The translations under genes and the position numbers were made by a program. A stretch of 64,000 nt of DNA from Limimaricola sp964022235. Its GTDB lineage: Bacteria; Pseudomonadota; Alphaproteobacteria; Rhodobacterales; Rhodobacteraceae. Every line of letters starts with the position of its first letter. The stretch's first letter is position 1. The DNA is taken from NCBI RefSeq assembly GCF_964022235.1, contig NZ_CAXHZL010000010.1:92833-156832 (forward strand), written 5' to 3'. The notes beneath the pieces are model-generated. The model saw nothing but the letters and a program-made list of their open reading frames with translations, was not told the origin of the DNA and made no database searches. Below are positions 8,547 through 17,904 of this stretch, in pieces.

Positions 8547-9360
8547 GGGCGGCTCCGATACGGGCGTGATGGGTAAAGATGCGGGTGCCTTGGCGGTTGT
8601 GGGTGACGAGCGCGATCCCTGCCTCCTCGGCGAGGCGCACCGCGTGGGCCGTGGGCTGCGAGACCGAAAGCATGACCGGCGCGCCGATCATCGCGGTCTT
8701 CTGCACCATCTCCAACGACAGCCGTGAGGTCAGAACGACCGCGCCGGAGGCAGGGTCGACGCCTGTGGCCGCCATGGCACCGGCGAGCTTGTCGAGCGCG
8801 TTGTGACGGCCCACGTCCTCGCGGGCGAGCACGATGCCTTGGCCGGGGATGTAGAAGCCTGCCGCGTGAACGGCCCGGGTCTCGTCGTGCAGCGGTTGCA
8901 GTGTGCGCAGGGCGTGGAGTGCCACTGCGATTTCCGACGGGGCCAGCACGAGGTCGGAGGCGGGCACCGCCCGCACGGTGCGGGCCGCCTGCGCGAGGCT
9001 GTCGATGCCGCACAAGCCGCAGCCGACGGGGCCGACCTGCGCACGGCGGCGCGCGTCGAGGGCGGCCTGCTTTTCATCCGGCAGCCAGATTCGGGCCTCG
9101 ATGCCATTGGGTTGCTCGACGATCTCGACCTCGCCGATCTCTTGGGCTTCGGCAAAGCCTTCGGTGATCGTGAAGCCGCGCGCGAAATCCTCGATATCGG
9201 CGGGCGTCGCCATCATCACCGCCTGGGTCGAGCCGTTGTAGACCACCGCCACGGGGGTCTCCTCGGGCAGGGACACGGCGGACAGGGAAGCGGGGGCGGC
9301 CTGAGCCGCCCCCGCGTCGCGGGCCGAAACCCGCTGGTAAGGGTGCAAACCCTCGCTCAT
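8536..9360 (-). CDS. fdhD: Formate dehydrogenase accessory sulfurtransferase FdhD (FdsC)
   Basis: FdhD moves sulfur from a cysteine desulfurase to the molybdenum cofactor so that formate dehydrogenase becomes active. The 274-residue product has the CGLCG pair (C114, C117), equivalent to the E. coli CxxC, and the family stretches FARGFTITEGF, EDVGRHNALDK and SRLSLEMVQKT. The start is the ATG at 9360, which overlaps the fdsA stop as ATGA; a longer upstream reading lies entirely within fdsA and is rejected. Its place inside the operon means target enzyme and maturation factor are made together. Confidence 0.95.
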   Translation of the reverse strand: MSEGLHPYQRVSARDAGAAQAAPASLSAVSLPEETPVAVVYNGSTQAVMMATPADIEDFARGFTITEGFAEAQEIGEVEIVEQPNGIEARIWLPDEKQAALDARRRAQVGPVGCGLCGIDSLAQAARTVRAVPASDLVLAPSEIAVALHALRTLQPLHDETRAVHAAGFYIPGQGIVLAREDVGRHNALDKLAGAMAATGVDPASGAVVLTSRLSLEMVQKTAMIGAPVMLSVSQPTAHAVRLAEEAGIALVTHNRQGTRIFTHHARIGAAHVL

Positions 9361-12308
9361 TCCGCCGCGGGCAGGATGCGGCGCGATTGCTCGGCCTGCG
9401 CGTTGTAATCCTCCTGCCACTCGGACGGGCCGTTCGACGGGCTGACCTGCACCGCCGTCACCTTGTATTCCGGGCAGTTGGTCGCCCAGTCCGAGAAGTC
9501 GGTGGTGATGACGTTGGCCTGCGTCGTCGGGTGGTGGAAGGTGGTGTAGACCACGCCGGGGCTGACCCGGTCGGTGATCACCGCGCGCAAAGAGGTGTCG
9601 CCCGAGCGCGAGGCGAGGCGGACATAGTCGCCGTCCTTCACGCCGCGCACCTCGGCATCATGCGGGTGGATCTCCAACACATCCTCTTCATGCCAGCGCG
9701 AGTTCTCGGTGCGGCGCGTCTGCGCGCCGACGTTGTACTGCGACAGGATGCGACCCGTGGTGAGCAGCAAGGGGAAGCGCGGGCCGGTCTTTTCATCCGT
9801 CGCCACGTATTCGGTGCGGATGAAGCGCCCGCGACCGCGCACGAAGCCGTCGATGTGCATGAGGGGCGTGCCCTCGGGCGAGGCGTCGTTGCAGGGCCAC
9901 TGCACCGAACCCTTCTCTTCCAGCAGCTCGTAGCTGACATTGGCAAAGCTCGGCGTCGTCGCCGCGATCTCGGCCATAATCTGCGCGGGGTGGGTATAGG
10001 TCCAGCCGCCGCCCATTGCATTCGCCAGCAATTGCGTCACCTCCCAATCGGCATAGCCGTTCTTCGGGGCCATGACCTTGCGCACGCGGTTGATGCGGCG
10101 CTCGGCGTTGGTGAAGGTGCCGTCCTTCTCAAGGAAGGTCGAGCCGGGCAGGAAGACATGCGCGTAGTTCGCGGTCTCGTTCAGGAACAGGTCCTGCACG
10201 ATCACGCACTCCATCGCCGCCAGGCCCGCTGCCACGTGCTTGGTGTCGGGGTCGGACTGAAGGATGTCCTCGCCCTGGCAGTAAAGGCCCTTGAAGGTGC
10301 CGTCGACGGCGGCATCGAGCATGTTGGGGATGCGCAGGCCCGGCTCAGAGTCGAGCTTGACGTTCCACAGGCTCTCGAACACCTCGCGCACCTCCGAGCC
10401 CGCTACGTGGCGGTAGCCCGGAAGCTCGTGCGGGAAGGAGCCCATGTCGCAGGAACCCTGCACGTTGTTCTGGCCGCGCAGCGGGTTCACGCCAACGCCG
10501 CGACGACCGATGTTGCCGGTCAGCATGGCGAGGTTGGCGATGCCGATGACGGTGGTCGAGCCTTGGGAATGCTCGGTCACACCGAGACCGTAGTAGATCG
10601 CGCCGTTGCCGCCTGTGGCGTAGAGACGGGCAGCCTTGCGCAGCTCTTCCGCCGGGACGCCGGTGAGCATCTCGACCGCTTCGGGCGCGTGCCGGTCCTC
10701 GGCCACGAACTCCACGTAGTCCTGGAATTCTTCCCAGTCGCAGCGGGTGCGGATGAACTCCTCGTCGTAGAGGCCTTCGGTCACGATCACATGCGCGATG
10801 GCGGTCACGATCGCGACGTTGGTGCCCGGTCGCAGCGCGAGGTGATGCGCGGCTTCGACATGCGGGCTTTTGACAAGGTCGATTCGGCGAGGATCGACGA
10901 CGATCAGTTTCGCCCCCTCCCGCAGCCGCTTCTTGAGGCGGCTTGCGAAGACCGGGTGGCCGTCGGTCGGGTTGGCCCCGATGACGACGACCACATCCGT
11001 GTCCTCGACCGAATCGAAATCCTGCGTCCCGGCGGATGTGCCGTAGGTCTGGCCGAGGCCATAGCCCGTGGGTGAGTGGCAAACGCGGGCGCAGGTATCG
11101 GTGTTGTTGTTGCCAAAGACGGCACGGGCCATCTTCTGGACGAGATAGGTCTCTTCGTTGGTGCAGCGCGAGGAGGTGATCACGCCGATCGACTTCTTGC
11201 CGTACTGCTCCTGAATGCCGCGCATCTTCTTGGCGGCAAAGCCGATGGCTTCGTCCCAGGACACCTCTTTCCAAGGCTGGTCGATGCTGACCCGGATCAT
11301 CGGGTTCAGGATGCGGTCGCTATGCGCGGCATAGCCATAGGCGAAGCGGCCCTTGACGCAGCTATGGCCGCGGTTGGCCTTGCCGTGCTTATACGGGGTC
11401 ATGCGCACCAGCTCGTCGCCGCGCATCTCAGCCTTGAACGAACAGCCGACGCCGCAATAGGCGCAGGTGGTGACGACCGAGCGATCCGGCGTGCCGATCT
11501 CGATCACCGACTTTTCCTGCAGCGTCGCGGTCGGGCAGGCCTGCACGCAGGCGCCGCAGGACACGCAGTCCGAGGTCATGAAGTCGTCGAGCTTGGTGCC
11601 CGCCGAAACCCGGCTGTCGAAGCCGCGCCCCTCGATGGTCAGCGCGAATGTGCCCTGCACCTCCTCGCAGGCCCGCACGCAGCGCGAACAGACGATGCAT
11701 TTGGAGGGGTCGTAGGTGAAGTAGGGGTTGCTGTCATCCTTGGGGATGAACTGCGGGTTCGAGATGCCGACCGGCTGACGCAGCCGCGCCTCGGCTTGGG
11801 AACGCGCCCCGGTGCCTGAGGGGTCGTAGTGGTTGTCGCCGGGCGTGTAGCGCACGTCGCGCAGGCCCACGGCCCCGGCCATGTCCTGAAGCTCGCAATC
11901 GCCGTTGGCACCGCAGGTCAGACAGTCGAGCGGGTGGTCGGAGATATAGAGCTCCATGACGCCCTTGCGGAGCTTCTTGATCTTGGAGGTCTGGGTGTGG
12001 ACCACCATGCCCTCGGCCACCGGCGTGGTGCAGGAGGCGGGCGTGCCGCGCCGCCCCTCGATCTCGACCACGCAAAGACGGCACGACCCGAAGGCGGCCA
12101 TGTTGTCGGAGGCGCAGAGCTTGGGCACCTGAATGCCCAGCTCGGCGCTGGCACGCATGACGCTGGTGCCCTCGGGCACGGTGACGTCAAAGCCGTCGAT
12201 GCTCAGCGTAACCGTCTTGGTCGAGGTCGACGCGGGCGTGCCCATGTCGGTGTCGTCCTTGAGACCGGTGCCACCGGGACCGTCGAAGGGAATCAGAAAG
12301 TCCTTCAT
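9357..12308 (-). CDS. fdsA: NAD-dependent formate dehydrogenase alpha (molybdenum) subunit
   Basis: FdsA oxidises formate to CO2 at a bis-MGD molybdenum centre. The 983-residue product shows, in order: a [2Fe-2S] set (C65, C76, C79, C93); a His-Cys3 site (H125, C129, C132, C138); two ferredoxin clusters (C204/207/210/214 and C248/251/254/258); the cluster near Mo (C282, C285, C289, C317); and the catalytic Cys410-His411 in TDTCARVCHSPTGYG. The Cys, not selenocysteine, marks the oxygen-tolerant Fds class. It overlaps fdsB and fdhD by 4 bp each. No signal peptide is seen, in keeping with a cytoplasmic complex. Identification is firm. Confidence 0.98.
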   Translation of the reverse strand: MKDFLIPFDGPGGTGLKDDTDMGTPASTSTKTVTLSIDGFDVTVPEGTSVMRASAELGIQVPKLCASDNMAAFGSCRLCVVEIEGRRGTPASCTTPVAEGMVVHTQTSKIKKLRKGVMELYISDHPLDCLTCGANGDCELQDMAGAVGLRDVRYTPGDNHYDPSGTGARSQAEARLRQPVGISNPQFIPKDDSNPYFTYDPSKCIVCSRCVRACEEVQGTFALTIEGRGFDSRVSAGTKLDDFMTSDCVSCGACVQACPTATLQEKSVIEIGTPDRSVVTTCAYCGVGCSFKAEMRGDELVRMTPYKHGKANRGHSCVKGRFAYGYAAHSDRILNPMIRVSIDQPWKEVSWDEAIGFAAKKMRGIQEQYGKKSIGVITSSRCTNEETYLVQKMARAVFGNNNTDTCARVCHSPTGYGLGQTYGTSAGTQDFDSVEDTDVVVVIGANPTDGHPVFASRLKKRLREGAKLIVVDPRRIDLVKSPHVEAAHHLALRPGTNVAIVTAIAHVIVTEGLYDEEFIRTRCDWEEFQDYVEFVAEDRHAPEAVEMLTGVPAEELRKAARLYATGGNGAIYYGLGVTEHSQGSTTVIGIANLAMLTGNIGRRGVGVNPLRGQNNVQGSCDMGSFPHELPGYRHVAGSEVREVFESLWNVKLDSEPGLRIPNMLDAAVDGTFKGLYCQGEDILQSDPDTKHVAAGLAAMECVIVQDLFLNETANYAHVFLPGSTFLEKDGTFTNAERRINRVRKVMAPKNGYADWEVTQLLANAMGGGWTYTHPAQIMAEIAATTPSFANVSYELLEEKGSVQWPCNDASPEGTPLMHIDGFVRGRGRFIRTEYVATDEKTGPRFPLLLTTGRILSQYNVGAQTRRTENSRWHEEDVLEIHPHDAEVRGVKDGDYVRLASRSGDTSLRAVITDRVSPGVVYTTFHHPTTQANVITTDFSDWATNCPEYKVTAVQVSPSNGPSEWQEDYNAQAEQSRRILPAAE

Positions 12309-13846
12309 TCCGCTGCCTCCTTGGCATTGGCATGGAAATCGTCAGGGAAATGCGTCAGCGCCGACATCACGGGGTAGGGGGTGAAGCCCCCCAGCGCGCA
12401 AAGCGAGCCGTCCTTCATGGTATCACAAAGATCGGTCAGCAGCGGGATCGCGCTCGTGTCGCCACGTGCGATCCGATCGACCGTCTCGACGCCGCGCACC
12501 GCGCCGATCCGGCAGGGCGTGCACTTGCCGCAGCTTTCGACCGCGCAGAACTCCATGGCAAAGCGCGCCATGCCGAGCATGTCGGCACTGTCGTCGAACA
12601 CCACCACGCCCGCATGACCGATGAGCCCGCCTTCACCGTCGAACTCTTCGTAGCCGAAGGGCGTGTCGAACTTGGAGCGCGGGAAGTAGGCCCCAAGAGG
12701 ACCACCGACCTGCACCGCCTTGACCGGGCGGCCCATTGCCGTGCCGCCGCCGATCTCGTCGACCAGCGCGCCCAGAGAGGTGCCGAAGGCCGTTTCGAAC
12801 AAGCCGCCGAACTTCACGTTGCCCGCGATCTGGATCGGGATCGTGCCGCGCGAGCGGCCAAGACCGAAGTCGCGGTAATGCGCCGCACCTTTTTCGAAGA
12901 TCACCGGCACGGTGCCGAGCGAGATGATGTTGTTGACCACCGTCGGCTTGCCGAGAAAACCTTCGAGCGCGGGCAGGGGGGGCTTGGCCCGTACCACGCC
13001 GCGCTTGCCTTCAAGGCTGTTCAGGAGCGAGGTTTCTTCGCCGCAGACATAAGCGCCCGCGCCAACGCGGACCTCCATGTCATAGGCGAAATCCGAGCCA
13101 AGCACCGAAGCACCGAGCACACCGCGCGCACGGGCGATGCGGATCGCCTCGTTCATGGTGTGGATCGCTTCGGGATACTCCGAGCGCAGGTAGATATAGC
13201 CGCGCGTCGCGCCGACGCAGATGCCCGCGATCGCCATGCCCTCGATGAGGCTGAAGGGATCGCCTTCCATCAGCATCCGGTCGGCGAAGGTGCCCGAATC
13301 GCCCTCGTCGGCGTTGGCGACGATGTATTTCTGGCTCGCTTGAGCGAGACGCACGGTGTCCCATTTGATGCCGGTGGGGAAACCTGCGCCGCCGCGACCA
13401 CGCAGGCCGCTTTCCTTCATCTCGTCGATCATCGCCGCGCCGGTCATCTCCAGCGCCCGGCGCAGACCCTTAAGGCCGCCATGCGCCTCGTAGGCATCGA
13501 GCGACAGCGGGTCGATCACGCCGACGCGGGCAAAGGTGAGGCGGGTCTGCCGCTTCATCCAGTCGATCTCTTCGGTCGGGCCGAGGGCCAGCGCGTGTGT
13601 GCCCCAGTCGGCGTCGAACAGCGCGCGCACGTCATGCGGCGTCACCGGTCCAAAGGCATGACGGACGCCATCCTTCTCGATTTCGACCATCGGCTCCAGC
13701 CAGAGCATCCCGCGCGACCCGTTGCGGATGACTTCGATCTCGATCTCGCGGATCTTCGCCTCGGTGATGACCGCTTCGGCCACCTTCTCGGCGTCGACGG
13801 CGAGGGCGGCGGCATCGCGTGGGACGTAGATCTTCAGCACGCTCAT
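12305..13846 (-). CDS. fdsB: NAD-dependent formate dehydrogenase beta (diaphorase) subunit
   Basis: FdsB is homologous to NuoF and passes electrons from FdsA to NAD+ through FMN and a [4Fe-4S] cluster. The 513-residue product has an N-terminal thioredoxin-like part (MSVLKIYVPRDAAALAVD), then GLRGRGGAGFPTGIKW (FMN/NAD site), YVCGEETSLLNSLEG, and the cluster motif ESCGKCTPCRIG with a distal Cys in SLCALGGF. The ATG at 13846 overlaps the fdsG stop by 4 bp. The fused thioredoxin-like plus NuoF layout is typical of soluble formate dehydrogenases and hydrogenases. Confidence 0.97.
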   Translation of the reverse strand: MSVLKIYVPRDAAALAVDAEKVAEAVITEAKIREIEIEVIRNGSRGMLWLEPMVEIEKDGVRHAFGPVTPHDVRALFDADWGTHALALGPTEEIDWMKRQTRLTFARVGVIDPLSLDAYEAHGGLKGLRRALEMTGAAMIDEMKESGLRGRGGAGFPTGIKWDTVRLAQASQKYIVANADEGDSGTFADRMLMEGDPFSLIEGMAIAGICVGATRGYIYLRSEYPEAIHTMNEAIRIARARGVLGASVLGSDFAYDMEVRVGAGAYVCGEETSLLNSLEGKRGVVRAKPPLPALEGFLGKPTVVNNIISLGTVPVIFEKGAAHYRDFGLGRSRGTIPIQIAGNVKFGGLFETAFGTSLGALVDEIGGGTAMGRPVKAVQVGGPLGAYFPRSKFDTPFGYEEFDGEGGLIGHAGVVVFDDSADMLGMARFAMEFCAVESCGKCTPCRIGAVRGVETVDRIARGDTSAIPLLTDLCDTMKDGSLCALGGFTPYPVMSALTHFPDDFHANAKEAAE

Positions 13847-14322
13847 GCGTCCACCTCCGAAAGCAGCGCGTCGAGCCGCGCCTTGTCGACCCGTGCCACG
13901 ACGCGGCCATCGAGCATCATCGCGGGGCCGGTGGCGCAAAGCCCGAGGCAATAGACCGGCTCCAGCGTCACGTCGCCTCGCGCGCTCGTGCCGTGCCAAT
14001 CGACACCGAGCCGGGCCTTGGCCGCCGCCTCGATGCCCAGACCGCCGCGTGCCTGACAGGCCTCGGCGCGGCAGATCTTGAGCATGTGGCGACCCGCCGG
14101 CTCTTCACGGAAGTCATGGTAGAAGCTGACCACGCCGTGCACCTCGGCACGGCTGATGTTCAGGCCTTCGGCAATGATCGGCAGCGCCTCTGGCGGCACA
14201 TAGCCCCATTCGGCCTGCACCGCGTGCAGGATCGGCAGCAAGGGCCCTTCGAAGGTCGCGTGATCGGCAAGGATCGCGCGCAGGCGGCCTTCCAGATCGG
14301 CGGGGGCTGGCGGTGTCGGCAT
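13843..14322 (-). CDS. fdsG: NAD-dependent formate dehydrogenase gamma subunit
   Basis: FdsG is a NuoE-like [2Fe-2S] protein that partners FdsB. The 159-residue product has the helical N-terminus (ILADHATFEGPLLPILHAVQ) and four ligand cysteines in KICRAEACQA and YCLGLCATGP. It is the first cistron of the structural operon, with a GAGGAGG ribosome-binding site before the ATG at 14322 and about 90 bp of regulatory DNA upstream. Confidence 0.96.
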   Translation of the reverse strand: MPTPPAPADLEGRLRAILADHATFEGPLLPILHAVQAEWGYVPPEALPIIAEGLNISRAEVHGVVSFYHDFREEPAGRHMLKICRAEACQARGGLGIEAAAKARLGVDWHGTSARGDVTLEPVYCLGLCATGPAMMLDGRVVARVDKARLDALLSEVDA

Positions 14323-14349
14323 CGGCTGGCTCCTCCTCGAGTCGTCCGC

Positions 14350-14404
14350 GCATACAACCGCATACTCACACTGCGTATCAATATCGCAATTTCGTGCTGC
14401 GATA
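14350..14404 (-). promoter_or_regulatory. Likely LysR operator region of the fds operon
   Basis: The 93-bp lysR-fdsG gap holds an inverted repeat TATCGCA-N9-TGCGATA (14382-14404), a second, ATAC-N9-GTAT (14362-14378), and a direct repeat of GCATAC (14350 and 14360), one helical turn apart. Both inverted repeats suit a LysR-type regulator, whose sites usually have T-N11-A cores. Confidence 0.6.
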
Positions 14405-14415
14405 GAGAAAACCTA

Positions 14416-15300
14416 TCAATCCCGGTCGAAGCGTCGTGCCTCCGACAGTAGCGCCGATAGCAGCGGCGTGTGCGGCTCGCGCCATGGCGCGATCAGCCCG
14501 ATCTCGTGGGCGGCATCGGGGTCGGTGATCCGCTGGGCCACCAGCGGCAGGCCTTCGAGAAAGATCGCCGCCGCACGCTCTGGCAGGATCGTGACCCAGC
14601 CCGAATTCAGCACATGGGAAATCAACACGATGGTCGAGTTGGTTTCGACCCTTGGCGTAACCTCAACGCCCGCGCCCGCCAGATGCCCCGCGATGATCCG
14701 GCGGTTCTGCATGTCGGGGGTGAGCAGGCACAGATCCGTATCTTTGAAATCGGCCCAGCGCAGCCGCGCTTGTGTGGCCAGCGCCGCATCGCCGCGCATA
14801 ACCGCCACGTAGCGTTCGGTATAGAGCGGCACGGTGACAACGCGGCCCATGGGTTCGTTGTCGAGATAGCCGATCCCGGCGTCGGCCTCATGATCCTCCA
14901 GCGCCGCGAGAAGCTGCGTCGTGGTGGTCGAGCGCACCGAGAACCGCATCTTGGGATGGGCTGCGGCAAAGCGCGAAGTGAGCTGCGTGACGGCCCCCAA
15001 GGCGGTCGGGATCACCGCGAGCCGCAGCACGCCGGTCAGCCCTTCGCGCGCGGCGCGCAGCTCCTCCTTCATGCCGCGCACGTCGCCGGAGATCCGCCGC
15101 GCCCAGTCGCGCACGCGCTCGCCCTCCGGCGTCAGCCCCTGAAACCGCGAGCCGCGCCGCACCAGCATCACGCCCAATTGATCCTCGAGCTGCCGGATCG
15201 CTGCCGAAAGCGTCGGCTGCGTCACCCCCATCGCCTCGGCGGCGCGGCCGAAATGCTCGGCCTTGGCGAGCGCCAGAAACATCTCGAGCCGCTCGATCAT
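14416..15300 (-). CDS. LysR-family transcriptional regulator (probable fds regulator)
   Basis: The 294-residue product has the LysR helix-turn-helix at residues 1-60 (AKAEHFGRAAEAMGVTQPTLSAAIRQLE) and a two-lobed effector domain from about 90 to 294. It lies directly upstream of fdsG on the same strand with an operator-like gap between, so control of the formate dehydrogenase genes is the natural inference; LysR regulators of fds operons are known elsewhere. The ligand is unknown, with formate or a related C1 compound as a guess. Its start overlaps the stop of the hemerythrin gene as ATGA, so the two are probably translated from one mRNA. Confidence 0.9.
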   Translation of the reverse strand: MIERLEMFLALAKAEHFGRAAEAMGVTQPTLSAAIRQLEDQLGVMLVRRGSRFQGLTPEGERVRDWARRISGDVRGMKEELRAAREGLTGVLRLAVIPTALGAVTQLTSRFAAAHPKMRFSVRSTTTTQLLAALEDHEADAGIGYLDNEPMGRVVTVPLYTERYVAVMRGDAALATQARLRWADFKDTDLCLLTPDMQNRRIIAGHLAGAGVEVTPRVETNSTIVLISHVLNSGWVTILPERAAAIFLEGLPLVAQRITDPDAAHEIGLIAPWREPHTPLLSALLSEARRFDRD

Positions 15301-15881
15301 CCTAAGGCCCCAGTACCGTGATGCAGTAGGACCGGCACCACTAGCTCTTCCTCATCGACGAGGTGCCGATCGAGAAATCCTTGAAATCCGTCTAGCCGGG
15401 TGGCGAAGCGCGCCGCCTCGCCGCGCATCCGGGCGGGCGCATCCGCGATGCCGATCAGCCCGTTCGCGGCCTCGACGAAATCCGCAAGATGCCCATCGAG
15501 CGCGTGGTGATCGCCGTCGAGCAGCGCAAAGCCCGCCTCCAGCCGCGGCTCCATAGCCGAAAGACGGGGGAAATAATGCGCGTCCTCGATGCCGTGGTGC
15601 CCGTGCAACTCGCCCACCAGCCGCCCGCCGACCTGCGACAGCGCGGCGGCAAAGCGGGCCGGGTCGGCTCCGTCGGCGGCGGCCTGCGTCTCGCGCGTCA
15701 GCATCGCCAGCATTTCGCGGAACGACAGATGCTTGGAGAGCCAGAATCGCACCAGCCCGTCAAAGCCGGGATCGGTCTCCCAACCGGCACGGGGATAATC
15801 CTCGAGCAGCACGCGCAGCGCATCGGGAAGGCCCGCACGGGCCCCGAGCGTCAGCGCGGGATCGTTGGTCTCTGGGGTCAT
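15297..15881 (-). CDS. Hemerythrin-domain (HHE) protein
   Basis: The 194-residue soluble protein contains a hemerythrin-like four-helix bundle with HHGIEDAHYFPRL, DGDHHALDGHL and FLDRHLVDEEELVVPVLL, the positions that would hold a di-iron site binding O2 or NO. There is no membrane segment and no output domain. The start ATG at 15881 follows an AAGGAG ribosome-binding site. It is translationally coupled to the LysR gene, so it may share a promoter with the regulator of the formate dehydrogenase. Whether it senses oxygen for that system is speculative. Confidence 0.85.
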   Translation of the reverse strand: MTPETNDPALTLGARAGLPDALRVLLEDYPRAGWETDPGFDGLVRFWLSKHLSFREMLAMLTRETQAAADGADPARFAAALSQVGGRLVGELHGHHGIEDAHYFPRLSAMEPRLEAGFALLDGDHHALDGHLADFVEAANGLIGIADAPARMRGEAARFATRLDGFQGFLDRHLVDEEELVVPVLLHHGTGALG

Positions 15882-16243
15882 CGGCGCGTCTCCTTGGACC
15901 GAAAGCTAGTTCGAGAGGGTGGCGAGGGCGAGAGGCGGCAGATTCCCGCTTGGGCGAATGATCACAATTTCAAGACACCCTACGGAGGAATGAAACGTGA
16001 AGTTGTCGCAGCATGGAGCCTGCGCAACATCAATCGTGCGAATACATCGGAAAATTCGCCATAAGGTTGCCTAACTTGGCTGACGTAGGGGAAGTATGCC
16101 CCGTGCGCTGTCGCGTGGTCATGCTGCGATAAGTCTTGCAAATAACGGCCACTCGCAAAAGGATCGTGACACAACCACGCCTGAAAAGGGCGGATCTGCA
16201 TCCGACGCGGGCTGTCTCGCGTCCTCCAAACAGGGATGACCAC
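15882..16243. other. 362-bp divergent intergenic region with two possible micro-ORFs
   Basis: This separates the hemerythrin and oppA starts and must hold both promoters. A strong GGAGG (15984-15988) precedes a GTG at 15997 by 8 bp, opening a 25-residue frame (15997-16074, beginning MKLSQHGACATS). An ATG at 15990 opens a different 24-residue frame to 16064. Neither resembles a known leader. No clear -35/-10 pair stands out. Confidence 0.4.
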
Positions 16244-17887
16244 ATGACCTTGAAGACCCATCTTCTCGCCGGCACCGCCGCGCTGCTGGCGCTCGCTGGC
16301 GCCGCGAACGCCGAGAGCCACGCGATGATGGAGCACCCCGAGACCGGGGAAAAGCTCGCCGCCGAACAGAGCTTCACCTACCGCGTGCTCGACGAATTTC
16401 CCTCGATCGACCCCAACCTCATCGAGGACGTCGAAGGCTCGGCCATCGGCCGCAACCTCTTCGAGGGCCTGATGGGGCAGGACAGCAAAGGTGACGTGGT
16501 TCCCGCCGTCGCCACCGGCTACGAGGTCTCCGAGGACGGTCTCACCTACACCTTCACGCTGCGCCCCGAAGCCAAGTGGTCGAACGGCGAGCCGGTGACG
16601 GCGAACGACTTCGTCTATTCGTGGCAGCGCGCCGCCAATCCCGCGACCGCCTCCGAGTACCAGTGGTACATGGGCCTGATGAAGATCGCCAACGTCGATG
16701 AGGTGATCTCGGGCGACAAGGAGCCCTCCGAACTGGGCGTGAAGGCCGTGGATGACCACACCCTCGAGGTGACGCTGTCGCAGCCGCTGCCCTATTTCGA
16801 CCAGATGGTGACGCACACCACCACCTTCCCGGTGCCCAAGGCCACCATCGAAGAGCATGGCGACGCCTGGACCCAGCCCGGCAACATGGTGTCGAACGGC
16901 GCCTATGTCCTCGATAGCCGCGTGCCGCAGGAATACATCACGCTCAAGAAGAACCCCGAGTACTGGGATGCGGACAACGTCATCATCGAGGAAGTCACCG
17001 CCCTCATCATCAACGATGAAAATCAGGCGCTGACCCGCTACCTTGCCGGCGAGTTCGACCAGACCGACGTGCCCGCGGGCCAGTTCCCGCGCCTCGCCGA
17101 GGAATACCCCGCGCAGGCGATCTCGGTGCCGAACCTGTGCACCTACTACTACAACCTGAACGTCTCGGATTCGGGCCCCGAAGCGCTGGCCGATCCGAAG
17201 GTCCGCGAGGCGCTCTACCTCGCCATCGACCGCAACGTGATCGTCGACAACGTCGTCGCCGGGGGCCAGAAGCCGGCCTACACGCTGACCCACTGGGCCA
17301 CCGCGGGCTTCGAGGTGCCGCAGGTCGAGGCGGCGAACATGACCCAGCAGGAGCGCAACGAGCGCGCCGCCGAGCTGATGGCCGAGGCCGGCTATGGCAA
17401 GGATGGCGAGGCGCTTTCGCTCGACCTGCTCTACAACACCTCCGAGGCCCACAAGCAGGTCGCCACGGCGATCGGCCAGATGTGGAAGCAGACGCTCGGC
17501 GTCGACATCGAGATGGCCAACATGGAGTGGCAGACCTTCCTCGAGGAGCGCCACAACAAGAACTACGAAGTGGCGCGCGCCGGCTGGTGCGCCGACTACA
17601 ACGAAGCCTCGTCCTTCCTCGACATCATGGACACCAACTCGTCCTACAATGACTCGGGCTTCAACAACGCCGATTACGATGGTCTGCTGACTGAGGCGAA
17701 GACCGCCGAAGATCCGCTGCCGCTCTACACCCAGGCCGAAGAGATCATCACGCAGGAATTCCCGATCCTGCCGATCTACCACTACGCCACCGTGTTCATG
17801 ATGGACGAGCACATCAAGGGCTACCCGCTCGAGAACGCGCAGGACAACTGGTACGCCAAGGATCTGTACCGCGTCGCGGGCGAGTGA
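16244..17887 (+). CDS. oppA: Peptide ABC transporter substrate-binding protein
   Basis: OppA-type proteins bind oligopeptides in the periplasm and hand them to the membrane importer. The 547-residue product starts with a cleavable signal peptide (MTLKTHLLAGTAALLALAGA, cleavage probably after ANA) and then the SBP family 5 fold: LDEFPSIDPNLIED, LRPEAKWSNGEPVTANDFVYSWQR and a C-terminal QEFPILPIYHY. The start ATG at 16244 has AGGGATG upstream. It is followed by a hairpin and then oppBCDF, so the whole importer is present. The ligand is inferred from family membership; other SBP_bac_5 ligands remain possible. Confidence 0.94.
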   Translation: MTLKTHLLAGTAALLALAGAANAESHAMMEHPETGEKLAAEQSFTYRVLDEFPSIDPNLIEDVEGSAIGRNLFEGLMGQDSKGDVVPAVATGYEVSEDGLTYTFTLRPEAKWSNGEPVTANDFVYSWQRAANPATASEYQWYMGLMKIANVDEVISGDKEPSELGVKAVDDHTLEVTLSQPLPYFDQMVTHTTTFPVPKATIEEHGDAWTQPGNMVSNGAYVLDSRVPQEYITLKKNPEYWDADNVIIEEVTALIINDENQALTRYLAGEFDQTDVPAGQFPRLAEEYPAQAISVPNLCTYYYNLNVSDSGPEALADPKVREALYLAIDRNVIVDNVVAGGQKPAYTLTHWATAGFEVPQVEAANMTQQERNERAAELMAEAGYGKDGEALSLDLLYNTSEAHKQVATAIGQMWKQTLGVDIEMANMEWQTFLEERHNKNYEVARAGWCADYNEASSFLDIMDTNSSYNDSGFNNADYDGLLTEAKTAEDPLPLYTQAEEIITQEFPILPIYHYATVFMMDEHIKGYPLENAQDNWYAKDLYRVAGE

Positions 17888-17904
17888 TCCCGACCTGAAC
17901 GAAC

